A DNA stretch of 39,672 nucleotides from a virus: IMG/VR virus record IMGVR_UViG_3300003691_000024, positions 1 through 39,672 of that record; one strand, written 5' to 3'. The translations under genes and the position numbers were made by a program. Within the stretch, counting starts at the first letter, position 1; each line of letters begins with the position of its first letter. Shown here one piece after another: positions 13,671 through 22,250 of the stretch. The notes beneath the pieces were generated by a model. The model was not told the origin of the DNA. It ran no database searches and saw nothing but the letters and a program-made list of their open reading frames with translations.

Positions 13671-13851
13671 TCTTCCCTGCCTCCCTGCATTTATTTAACA
13701 ACTCTTTAGGCACTAGGCCAAGCGAAACCCCTTTCTTGTCCACATATACCCCTTTTTCGATATCAACAAGATCAATCGTTATTTTTTGCTTCATGTTAGA
13801 TTTTGACTTAACAACAGCCCCTTTCCCTCTTGCTCCTACAGCTTGCTTCAT
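13660..13851 (-). CDS. Small hypothetical protein, 63 aa
   Basis: Basic N terminus (RGKGAVVKSKSN), then TIDLVDIEKGVYVDKKGVSLG, probably a small beta domain, and a helical tail. A GGATGAG-type ribosome binding site precedes the ATG at 13849-13851. Lies directly after the tail hub gene and overlaps the Ala/Gly-rich gene. Function unknown. Confidence 0.6.
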   Translation of the reverse strand: MKQAVGARGKGAVVKSKSNMKQKITIDLVDIEKGVYVDKKGVSLGLVPKELLNKCREAGKNED

Positions 13852-13905
13852 GGAGAACTCATCCTTTATGTTAATAAATATTATTCAATAAATAATACTA
13901 CCTAA

Positions 13906-16695
13906 TTATGATATTTTCAAGCACTTTAAAGTAACTCTTGTTACTAGGTTGTTTTTTCCGCGACCATATTCGCAATAACTTGATATCACTTTGCAAAACT
14001 TAGATGTCTCACCGTCCAGGAAATCCGGCAAAGTGAGCACGTCCCCCTTTTCAGGTTCGATCATCCAGATAATACCCTCAAACGTGAGCACGGTTAAATT
14101 TTTATTTTTATACGAAAGAATAAAATTACCAGCCTCACTAACTGCCGCCCCCGATGATACAAGGTCAAGGTTTAATTCGGGCTCGTCGTATCCGGTCCCG
14201 GCCTTGAAAGTTCCTTCGTAAATTCCTGTTTTGTTATTTTTATCATAATTTATAACTATGTTTTTTATTATATTTTCAGATCCTGTTGTTTCATAGCCAC
14301 GTTTTTTTATTATCAGCGAGCTATTATCATAAGTCGCTTTATTAGTTAAGTCTTGGTCAGTTATGTAATTGAGTAGTTTTATTTTCCCCTGATTATATTT
14401 CGGACGCGCAAAACCTTCTTTCAAAATGACCCGGTACGCCTCTTGCAATGAGAGATTACCACTTAATAGCCCGTTTAAAAAATGACCCCTTGCTGAATAT
14501 TCAGCCGACCTGTCAATGAAATCTTGAGCGTGGATAAAGTCAGAATATGACGTGTAACCCTGGATCAGATACTTTATCTGATCGGCTGGAGTGGGATTGG
14601 CCCCATTGATAGAGGTAGCGTTACAGGTTAAATCAGAAGTGTATGAAACATTTATATTGTCAAGATTACTACCAGTATACGAGAGAGGCCACTGAAGACC
14701 ACCGGAAAATTCAAAACCCGCCGACCCACTTGATATTTCACCATCAAGCCCGGTCAGTTTGACTTCTATTTTTATCTCTGCATTCATCAATTCCAGCCAA
14801 GACGAGGGAGAAATGTTGATATCTTCGTCTAACTCTTCACCGTCAACGAGCTGATAACTTGCTATCTCTACGTTATTCTCGTAAACCTTCAGTGCCCCAT
14901 CAGCCTTGTTTCCGGTGTTGCGAATCGTTCCTTTTAGGTTAATTTTTGCAGAGGTGAAAATTCCCTTGCTGGAAAGGTTTTTACCGAACTTGCTTGATAT
15001 CCAGGCGGACGGCTCTGATACTTTGTATCGATAAAATATAACCCCGCCGTAGTAGGTGTTTTTCCCAGTGTAACCACCGAGTCGCACGAATGCATACGGG
15101 TCCGACCCGCTGCCCTTTTCAAGGCAAGTTATAACGAGCTTCATTCTTTCGTTTGGTTCAAAAAGTGGCAACTCATCCCCAAGGAACCAGTCTGTTATCC
15201 CTTCGTCTATCTTTTTTCCCTGGATCGACGACCCCCCATCGTGAGACATCCATAGTATTTCAACCTCCATCCCCGTAGAGAAAACTTTAAAAAACTGCAA
15301 CTTGTATCTCATGTAAGATGTCTCGGCAAGGGGGCAATAAAACGACAGCCATGTATTAACGTAATCGTAATACTCCCCCGACTCATCAGGAAGCGCAGGC
15401 TCTATCATTACCCACGCCTTGTCACCTGCTTCTGCGGTTGAATTTATCCTTATCTCTCTCCATGCTTCACGCTCTATAGGGTCGCCATGGTTTTGTGATA
15501 CTGAAAAGTTCCCTGTCTCTGTTAAATTTTTACTGCCAGCATAGGTTGGGCCGTCTCCGGGCATTGAAGGCAGGTATAAGGGGGCCTCATTCGATTTTGT
15601 TTCTGTTCCGGTAGCCTGGGAAAACGAGCGGAATTCTATTTTTATCTCTGCTTTTCCGTCCTTTTTGTTTATATCTGGATACCAATAAGTGCTGGTATCA
15701 ATTGATTTGTTCGGAATGGCACCATAAAACACATTGTCAGTAATACTAAGATCCTGATCTTCAAAGAGATATGGAAGCCGGTCAGGGAATCCCACTCGGG
15801 CCGGATTCCCCTCCGGCATAAAGATTGCGTTTTGGCCGCTGTATTCCTCCCCCCCGGAAGACAGCCCCGAAAGTGACGATACAGGGCCAGCGCATACACC
15901 GTACCAGTAAACAGCGCCCAAGGGGAATACGCCGCTTCCTGAACGGTGATCCTGTCCATCTGTAAGGGCAACTGCTCTCGCAGATATGTAAAAAGATGTA
16001 GCAGATTTTGAACTATATTGAAGTTTTTCACCGTTAATGGTAACTATTCCTGAAGGTGAGAAACCACTTGTGTTTTCCGCCCCGATTACACCTGTGTAAT
16101 CCTCTTTAAGTTCTTCGGTCAGTACCGTATGCGGCGGGTTGCTGTCCAGGTAGACAAGAGGTACGCCTTCCGCTTTCCCAACCGGAATAGGAAAAACCTG
16201 CTCACCCACTGCTTTGTTCCAGAGCTTAGGATTTTCTGTAACCAGACAGGAAACACAATCAAAAGAGAATAACATCGAATCCTCTTTTAACTGTATAGGA
16301 TCTTGGCAAAAAAGAGTATCAATAAGAACGGGCTGGCTCGTCATTCCTATGAACCAGCGATAGAATTCAATCCTCTTGTTATGGACTCCCTCCCTGATAA
16401 GAGGATCTATTATTGATTTACTTTCGTCCGATCTTACCAGGGTGATTCTTTGTGTTTTCGTTTCCAGGTTTCCGGGATTTAAAAAAGAATTGACATCCCC
16501 GCCCGGTTTCTCCTCCCCGAATGATTCAACGAAAGGAAAATATTCCCGCCCGAGTTGAGATTCTATCCCGCTTGGTAACCTGAAATCAGATAGATAAATA
16601 TCTCCAAGGTCCATCTTTAAAACAGCAAGAATTACCTCTTGCACATTATTCTTATTAAGCTCTGTTATAAAATCAGCCGGTAGGTTTTCAAGCAT
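13906..16695 (-). CDS. Tail tip/hub protein, 929 aa
   Basis: A large beta-rich protein directly downstream of the tape measure and a 127-aa tail protein, the normal place of the central tail hub (lambda gpJ/Dit-Tal region). The N-terminal 150 residues look like a baseplate-type beta fold (LSDFRLPSG, EFYRWFIGMTSQPVLIDTLFCQDP), the middle is rich in Gly/Ser and aromatic beta strands as in receptor-binding regions, and the C-terminal 250 residues (YLIQGYTSYSDF onward) resemble a late hub domain. Overlaps the upstream gene by 8 bases. Assignment rests mainly on size, position and composition. Confidence 0.7.
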   Translation of the reverse strand: MLENLPADFITELNKNNVQEVILAVLKMDLGDIYLSDFRLPSGIESQLGREYFPFVESFGEEKPGGDVNSFLNPGNLETKTQRITLVRSDESKSIIDPLIREGVHNKRIEFYRWFIGMTSQPVLIDTLFCQDPIQLKEDSMLFSFDCVSCLVTENPKLWNKAVGEQVFPIPVGKAEGVPLVYLDSNPPHTVLTEELKEDYTGVIGAENTSGFSPSGIVTINGEKLQYSSKSATSFYISARAVALTDGQDHRSGSGVFPLGAVYWYGVCAGPVSSLSGLSSGGEEYSGQNAIFMPEGNPARVGFPDRLPYLFEDQDLSITDNVFYGAIPNKSIDTSTYWYPDINKKDGKAEIKIEFRSFSQATGTETKSNEAPLYLPSMPGDGPTYAGSKNLTETGNFSVSQNHGDPIEREAWREIRINSTAEAGDKAWVMIEPALPDESGEYYDYVNTWLSFYCPLAETSYMRYKLQFFKVFSTGMEVEILWMSHDGGSSIQGKKIDEGITDWFLGDELPLFEPNERMKLVITCLEKGSGSDPYAFVRLGGYTGKNTYYGGVIFYRYKVSEPSAWISSKFGKNLSSKGIFTSAKINLKGTIRNTGNKADGALKVYENNVEIASYQLVDGEELDEDINISPSSWLELMNAEIKIEVKLTGLDGEISSGSAGFEFSGGLQWPLSYTGSNLDNINVSYTSDLTCNATSINGANPTPADQIKYLIQGYTSYSDFIHAQDFIDRSAEYSARGHFLNGLLSGNLSLQEAYRVILKEGFARPKYNQGKIKLLNYITDQDLTNKATYDNSSLIIKKRGYETTGSENIIKNIVINYDKNNKTGIYEGTFKAGTGYDEPELNLDLVSSGAAVSEAGNFILSYKNKNLTVLTFEGIIWMIEPEKGDVLTLPDFLDGETSKFCKVISSYCEYGRGKNNLVTRVTLKCLKIS

Positions 16696-17071
16696 TTTCT
16701 TTTTTTATTGAAAATGATACGTTATATGTTTGTGCTTCCTGGCCTTTTACTATCTTGATCGTATCTTCGCTATCGTAGTTTATTCTTTTGTCGGTGAATC
16801 TGCACAGGTAGCTCGTCCCGTCATCCTCTTCAATGAGGAAACTTTCGGAAATTCCATTAACTTGATTTAAATGGAAATCAAGCAACAAGGCAAGCCTTTC
16901 TTCTATTATCCCCGAAAATTTAAACGTCCTTGAGTCTGTAGCTACTGGCCATGTTTGAGAGAAAGTGGAACCGTTGCCGGTCATAACAGAGGCCTGAATT
17001 TTCCCTGTTACTCCTGAAAAACTTGTAGTATTTCCAATGTCAATGACTGTTTGATCTTTTGTTAATATCAT
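16688..17071 (-). CDS. Minor tail protein next to the tape measure, 127 aa
   Basis: Beta-rich protein of the size of lambda gpM or DUF2460-like distal tail proteins: VTGKIQASVMTG, SRTFKFSGIIEERLALLLDFH, DGTSYLCRFTDKRINYD. It overlaps the tape measure stop (ATGA) and the hub start, so the three are translated together. It should join the end of the tail tube to the hub. Exact family not certain. Confidence 0.65.
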   Translation of the reverse strand: MILTKDQTVIDIGNTTSFSGVTGKIQASVMTGNGSTFSQTWPVATDSRTFKFSGIIEERLALLLDFHLNQVNGISESFLIEEDDGTSYLCRFTDKRINYDSEDTIKIVKGQEAQTYNVSFSIKKENA

Positions 17072-20000
17072 TTTCTCAATGTCATCCTTTCGAGGTCGCT
17101 CTGGATATCAACAACATCATCACGGCCCATGCCTTTAAAAGACATGTTAAAATTGTTATTGACAGTTCCCATCTGCTCCCCTCTTGCCGAACCTCTTCCC
17201 CCTTCTTCGAGTTGAGATGTATTCTTATTAAGGGCGGCGCGGTTGGCTTCGGTTGAATTCATGAAATTATTGATAGTCTTTTCCATCTGTAAAGCAAACT
17301 TTTTAGACTCAAGGTCCTGGATTTGCTCCTGACCCATCGTCTTATCTCTCGCTTGCCTGTTTACTCCGGTAAAATCAGATTGTTTTCCAAAAATAATATC
17401 ATTCATCCTTGATATTATTTCCTCTTCTTCTTTTAACTTCTCAATTTTACGATCAATTGACGCTATGTCATTGGTTGCAGTTGCCTCAAAAGTTTTAGAG
17501 GCTGACCAAGCAGCGCGGGCAATATCTCCCTGTGTTTTCTCTAATTCTTGAGCAGAAGAGGAAACAGCCTCGTTTGCTTCGGCGATTTTTCCAATGGATG
17601 CCGCCGCCGCCTCTGCTGCTTTTGGGATTTTTTTTATTTTTTTCGCTGTTTTCTCTGCGGTTTTCCCGGTTTTATCAATTTCCTCTTCGAGTTCTTTTAC
17701 TTCTTTTTTTAAGGTTTTTTCAGCGGCTTCAGCGGTCATTAAAGACGCGATAGCCTTCGCCGCTGCTTCTGATGCCGGGTCAAGGCTCTTCATTAATTTT
17801 TTGAGCCCGGATATCTCCCGTTTAAGTATTTCGAGTGCAGCTTTCGAATCAACAAGCTTTTCAAATTTTCCCGAAACATCAGGAATGCTTGTCATACTAT
17901 TATATATGTCATCAAGTATTTTTTGAGCGTCTGAAATACCTTCGTTACTCTCTCCAATCGTGGCCACAGAAGCAGCGTACTGTATTGCTGCCTGCTGCCC
18001 GGTTATCAATTCGCCGTTGACATCCCGTAACAAGTCGGCCCCGTTTGAGAGGGCCTGAGTCCATACGCCATCAAGAGAGACCACCACCTGTTCGAGCTGG
18101 CCCGTGCTTGCCGTGGCTTGGTCTGTAGCGTTCGCCACGCCCTGAGCGCCTTGCTCTACAGTCTCTTTTATGTTCCTCCAAACCCCATTGACCAGCTCAA
18201 GCTGTGGAACAGTTTCAACTATTTCAGCTCTCTGTTGCTTTAATAGCCATATCTGGGATTCCAAAGCCGCCGCCGCCTCTGGATCAGCGTTAATGGTTAT
18301 TTTTCCATCAAGAGTCGTTTGCTTTATTTCTTTTAATGCGCCGTCAAGATCTTTTATTTGTTGCTCGGTGGAAACTATTGATTTCTGTTTTACAAGTTGC
18401 TTTTCAAGCTCAATGAATTCAATACCAAGAGCCTTTACAGCTTCCGGGTTAGTATCTATATTTAATACATACTCCTTATTGATATCTTGTATTCTTCTTT
18501 CTATTTCATCTATCTTTTTTAGAGCTGGCTTATTTTCCGCGTTTATATCAACAGCAATTCTAGTACTGTTGATTTCCTCCATTTTGGATATGAAGTTTTC
18601 AGCTTTTTCTTTTGCCTTATCAAGTTCTTCAGATGTTTTTTCAATACCTTCTGGCGGCTCAATTTCTTTGTTTGCCGCACCGGCTGCCAGAATACTTGCT
18701 CTGTATCCAGCGAATTTTGTTGTTACAGAGTCAAGGCGTTTTTCACTCCTGCCTAATGATCCATCGGCTTCCTTTGCAAATTGCTCTATGTCTTTTCGCC
18801 AATCCTTAAGAGGATTACTGTCTATCGCTCCAATTGCTTCCAGCCCCCCGGCCACAAGCTCTATGCCTCTATATAGTGGTGTAAATTTTGCGCCGAAAGC
18901 AACGAGTCCACTTAGCCCATCGATAGCAATGTCGGCAGCATTCGCCACGCTAGTTAACGAGATCGCTATAAAAGAAACGGGATCAATGATGTTGAGTGCA
19001 AATGTTTTCGATTGCGATAATTCACGGTTAAAAGCCGTAATGTCTTCGGCAATATCTTGTATCACCGGGGCCAGGCTTTCCCCGATTGCAATGGAAACTG
19101 CTTCGGTCGCCGAACCTAAAGACCTGAGAGCACCGCCTAAACCTTCCTCTTGAAATTCAGCTGTTTTTCTGGTTACATCATCAAGGCTCTTCAGCTCCCC
19201 GTAAAGAGTCCTTATCCTGTCCGCAGAAGAGGAAGCGGCAAGGCCTGCGGTTGCGGTATAAGCGCCAAAAAGTCTATAAGAGTCTACGAGATCAATGTTT
19301 TTCTTCTGGAGCTGCTCAAGAATTGGAATGAGCCCGACAAAGTTCCCGAGAGAATCATGAACAGTTAGGTTTAACCGGTCCTGTGCTGCTGCCTGCGAGG
19401 CCGTAGGGGCCTGCAAGGCGATAAGCATGCGCTTGTAGGCGTTGCCAGCTTCTCCACCCGCGAAGGCGTTATCCGCAAGGGCACCGATAACAGCAGATGC
19501 AGATTCAAGTTCCTCTCGGCTCCCCTTGGCAGCCGGGGCGGCATACTTGAAAGCATCTCCAAGGTAAATGACGTTCGCGCCTGACTTTTGAGAGGTCGCG
19601 GTGAGAACATCGTTTATATCATTTAGATCCTTAACTTCTTTACCGAAGCCCCTTAGAACTCCAGTTGCCACGCTAGTGGCATCGGCAAGGGCGATTTGAT
19701 TCGCAGCTGCAAGACTGAGAACTTCCGGCATTGCTGCAATTGCCTGAGTGACATCAAAGCCACGTTGAGCAAGAAGGGTGAGCGCTTCCGCAGATTCGGA
19801 AGCAGCATATCTCGTGCTTGCGCCTGCTTCTTTTGCGGCATCGGCAAGAGCAATAAATTCTGATGCTGTCGCCCCTGCCGTTGCCGCTGCCATTCTGACT
19901 TGATCGTCAAAATCAGCAAAAGTTTTCACCGAAACAGTTGCAATTGCAGCAATCGCGGCACTTGCAACTGCGGAAGCCGCCGTGGCAGCTTTAGCAATTC

Positions 20001-20130
20001 CGCTGAAGCCTTTTTTTGCTGATTTAGTCAGCTTTCCGGTAGCTTTTGCCCCGCGATCGGTAGCATCCTCGTACTGCCTTATCCCTTTTACGCTACCGGT
20101 TGCATCTATGTCGAGATAGATCTGTGGCAT
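17068..20130 (-). CDS. Tail tape measure protein, 1020 aa
   Basis: Residues about 70-340 carry the TP901-type tape-measure core, recognisable from GASTRYAASESAEALTLLAQ, VLRGFGKEVKDLND and GNAYKRMLIALQAPTASQAA. The rest is long alpha helix and coiled coil (residues about 500-950) with little aromatic content, ending NNNFNMSFKGMGRDD. Tape length is proportional to tail length at about 1.5 angstrom per residue, so a tail near 150 nm is expected. Upstream neighbour is the tail tube, but the tail chaperones that normally lie between them are absent here and found at 29367-30076. The intergenic gap holds a parS palindrome. Confidence 0.95.
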   Translation of the reverse strand: MPQIYLDIDATGSVKGIRQYEDATDRGAKATGKLTKSAKKGFSGIAKAATAASAVASAAIAAIATVSVKTFADFDDQVRMAAATAGATASEFIALADAAKEAGASTRYAASESAEALTLLAQRGFDVTQAIAAMPEVLSLAAANQIALADATSVATGVLRGFGKEVKDLNDINDVLTATSQKSGANVIYLGDAFKYAAPAAKGSREELESASAVIGALADNAFAGGEAGNAYKRMLIALQAPTASQAAAQDRLNLTVHDSLGNFVGLIPILEQLQKKNIDLVDSYRLFGAYTATAGLAASSSADRIRTLYGELKSLDDVTRKTAEFQEEGLGGALRSLGSATEAVSIAIGESLAPVIQDIAEDITAFNRELSQSKTFALNIIDPVSFIAISLTSVANAADIAIDGLSGLVAFGAKFTPLYRGIELVAGGLEAIGAIDSNPLKDWRKDIEQFAKEADGSLGRSEKRLDSVTTKFAGYRASILAAGAANKEIEPPEGIEKTSEELDKAKEKAENFISKMEEINSTRIAVDINAENKPALKKIDEIERRIQDINKEYVLNIDTNPEAVKALGIEFIELEKQLVKQKSIVSTEQQIKDLDGALKEIKQTTLDGKITINADPEAAAALESQIWLLKQQRAEIVETVPQLELVNGVWRNIKETVEQGAQGVANATDQATASTGQLEQVVVSLDGVWTQALSNGADLLRDVNGELITGQQAAIQYAASVATIGESNEGISDAQKILDDIYNSMTSIPDVSGKFEKLVDSKAALEILKREISGLKKLMKSLDPASEAAAKAIASLMTAEAAEKTLKKEVKELEEEIDKTGKTAEKTAKKIKKIPKAAEAAAASIGKIAEANEAVSSSAQELEKTQGDIARAAWSASKTFEATATNDIASIDRKIEKLKEEEEIISRMNDIIFGKQSDFTGVNRQARDKTMGQEQIQDLESKKFALQMEKTINNFMNSTEANRAALNKNTSQLEEGGRGSARGEQMGTVNNNFNMSFKGMGRDDVVDIQSDLERMTLRK

Positions 20131-20175
20131 TAGGTTTCCGAGTCGTGACTTATTGAGGTTTTATTTATAATAAAA

Positions 20176-20191
20176 TGTTTCACGTGAAACA
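20176..20191. promoter_or_regulatory. parS: Perfect ParB-binding site parS (copy 1)
   Basis: TGTTTCACGTGAAACA matches the 16-bp chromosomal parS consensus TGTTNCACGTGAAACA at every position. It is the centre of a 28-bp perfect palindrome (20170-20197). It lies between tail tube and tape measure genes, touching the tube stop codon. The palindrome can also form an RNA hairpin. No ParB gene is in the window, so host ParB would be the ligand. Confidence 0.85.
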
Positions 20192-20193
20192 TT

Positions 20194-21396
20194 TTATCTT
20201 TCGTCGAAGCGGTCAACCTGGAAACGACATTTATAATCATCGTTATACGATCCGGTAAAATTTGCCGTCTGGATGATTGACCCTGTTTTTCTCGGGGCGT
20301 CATTGTCGGTCAGCAGTGCCCTGGGAATACAAAAAGCGTAACTTAATCCCTCATCTCCAGGGATAGCCAAGTCGAGAGAGAACGGCGTTGAGTCTCGTAA
20401 CCACTCATAAAACTGACTATCTTCAAACCCGATAGAAATGGTTCCGGTTAATCCAGCTTTACCAGGATCGAGGCCGCAAGCTCCGAGGACGAACACACCT
20501 TTTCTCTCGGTGAGTTCGCGGGTCATTGACCAAGAAACAGACTGAACAAGACACCCGGCCACCTGTCCGACTCCATTGATACTGATCGTCCCGGCGTCGG
20601 TAGCGGTGGTGAAAACTTTGTACTGCGTAGGCGTTACCAGTGATTCGCCTGAGTATTGTTCATTGTTCGTTTTTAGCTCTCCGCCCATCCCCTGAATGTT
20701 ATATGTATATTTCATCTCGCTCTCAACTTCAAACGAGTAATCGACAGAGTTCGGCTTGCACCCTATGAAATAATCACGCAAATCAATGTCATCCTGATGC
20801 GCCTGGAAAACTACAGGTGTTTCTGTTTTTCCATTCCTGATCATCTCGCCGCAAATCGTACCGGCAGCTATTGATTCCGCAAGGGCCGGTTTCGGGTTCA
20901 AGACAAAAGACGAGCCGTCATCAGGGCCGGTCAAAGTGAAAATCCCGTCTGTGCTGGTTGTTCCTGTAATCTTTACTTTTTGCTTATTTTTTATTTGATC
21001 CGGTGTGGTAGCCATTCCGGACAAGTCAAGAGCCCCTGTAGACTGGTTATAGGTTGCCCCTGAAAGGTCGAGCTTCTTGTTTGCTGAATGGATCTTGTTC
21101 CATTCAGCCGCATACATTCCCGCCTTAATCAGGGGATCCTCTGGCCCTGAGAACAGAGGGCTGAACGGGATAGGAATGCCGCCCGTAACATCCAGGCCTA
21201 TTACAGACGGGTCGCCGACGCCACCGTCTGGTTTTGGAACGGTTGACTCTTTTGTTTTGAGAGCAGATTTCAGGGAATCACCCGCCTCAAGGTCAAAGGG
21301 GATTACGGTAAAAACAGGATTTTCCGGCACCAACTTTGGCGTCTCCGCATCCTGAATACAAAAGCTTATTTGTGCATTTTCGCCAGTCGCGCCCAT
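20194..21396 (-). CDS. Major tail tube protein, 400 aa
   Basis: Beta-rich protein with N-terminal GENAQISFCIQDAETPKLVPE, typical of phage tail tube subunits of the lambda gpV/TP901 type (Phage_TTP-like). The middle repeats a barrel-like pattern, and residues about 240-300 show SVDYSFEVESEMKY and TDAGTISINGVGQV. Larger than many tube proteins, suggesting an extra Ig-like domain. Located between tail terminator and tape measure as expected. The stop codon lies against the parS palindrome. Confidence 0.8.
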   Translation of the reverse strand: MGATGENAQISFCIQDAETPKLVPENPVFTVIPFDLEAGDSLKSALKTKESTVPKPDGGVGDPSVIGLDVTGGIPIPFSPLFSGPEDPLIKAGMYAAEWNKIHSANKKLDLSGATYNQSTGALDLSGMATTPDQIKNKQKVKITGTTSTDGIFTLTGPDDGSSFVLNPKPALAESIAAGTICGEMIRNGKTETPVVFQAHQDDIDLRDYFIGCKPNSVDYSFEVESEMKYTYNIQGMGGELKTNNEQYSGESLVTPTQYKVFTTATDAGTISINGVGQVAGCLVQSVSWSMTRELTERKGVFVLGACGLDPGKAGLTGTISIGFEDSQFYEWLRDSTPFSLDLAIPGDEGLSYAFCIPRALLTDNDAPRKTGSIIQTANFTGSYNDDYKCRFQVDRFDER

Positions 21397-21398
21397 AG

Positions 21399-21809
21399 TT
21401 AAACCTCTTCACATCCTTGATAATTAAAATCAATAACAACGTTTCTTTGATACCATTCTGGTCGTTTCCCGATCCTCTTAGTTATACCTTTCCCGCATTC
21501 AAGTGGGCCATTTGTCCAGAACGACATGATATTTTTTAACTCTTCACAAAATCTTGAAATTCTCGCTGTCCCTTCTTTAAGGGGGACAAAAACAGAAATG
21601 AGAATAAAACCTGTTGCGTTTACTTTCCTTCTTGATACTCCTTCCTGTTTAAAAATTCCAGCTGATTGAGTTGAGGATATTTCAATCTGCGGTCGAATGT
21701 ACGCGACACCGCTTTTTCTTGTAAAAAGTTCATTCTCAAATTCAACAGGCGTTTCAGTCCATTTTTTCTTGAGTCTATCCTTTATAGAGTTTTCAATAAA
21801 AATATCCAT
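21399..21809 (-). CDS. Tail terminator / head-tail joining protein (DUF4128-like), 136 aa
   Basis: Pattern IRPQIEISSTQSAGIF, a central FILISVFVPLKEGTARISRF and a C-terminal YQRNVVIDFNY match the small alpha/beta tail terminators that cap the tail tube and join it to the head. Length is as expected. ATG at 21807-21809 is chosen over an in-frame TTG two codons earlier; the ribosome binding site is weak, so translation probably couples to the upstream stop 4 bases away. Confidence 0.75.
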   Translation of the reverse strand: MDIFIENSIKDRLKKKWTETPVEFENELFTRKSGVAYIRPQIEISSTQSAGIFKQEGVSRRKVNATGFILISVFVPLKEGTARISRFCEELKNIMSFWTNGPLECGKGITKRIGKRPEWYQRNVVIDFNYQGCEEV

Positions 21810-21815
21810 TATCAA

Positions 21816-22250
21816 CTAAATGTCATATTTTTTCTTGTTTAATGCTTTATATAATTCTTCCGCTTGCTTATATAATTTTTGCTGAGTCGGTTTTACCATT
21901 GGTTGCGCTTCCATATCAGGAGTGCCCTCTTCAAGAAATTTTATATATGCAGTATTATTGAACAGTATTATTTTTGAATTATATTTTGCTTTTTTTATTA
22001 ACGGGGGCGGTTTTGGATCTTCATATTTATTTTTACCTGGATCTGTCAGGCTCCCGTCTGGCGCTGGAGAATCAACCGCAACCCCCCAATTGTTCCTTGC
22101 GTATCCGTAATCTTTTGCGGTCAACTGGACAACTGATCCGTAAGCGTCAAGAGCGAGTTTTCTGATGATGATACTTGCGTCTCTTTTCGCCAGGGCAGCG
22201 CATTCATTCATTGCTGCCCTGAATTCATCCTCGTTGGTAACTTTTCTCAT
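21816..22250 (-). CDS. HK97 gp10-like head-tail connector, 144 aa
   Basis: The C-terminal segment NTAYIKFLEEGTPDMEAQPM followed by VKPTQQ is the characteristic HK97 gp10/neck signature (Y...LE.GT....A.PM..P). N-terminal helices carry the usual pattern. Starts in a TAATG overlap with the PPC-domain protein upstream. Functions at the head-tail joint. Confidence 0.85.
   Translation of the reverse strand: MRKVTNEDEFRAAMNECAALAKRDASIIIRKLALDAYGSVVQLTAKDYGYARNNWGVAVDSPAPDGSLTDPGKNKYEDPKPPPLIKKAKYNSKIILFNNTAYIKFLEEGTPDMEAQPMVKPTQQKLYKQAEELYKALNKKKYDI

Noticed and set aside
17594-19153. Long plus-strand open frames opposite the tape measure
   Set aside because: Antisense shadows of a helical, Ala/Glu/Lys-rich gene; Ser/Phe-rich composition and no ribosome binding sites.
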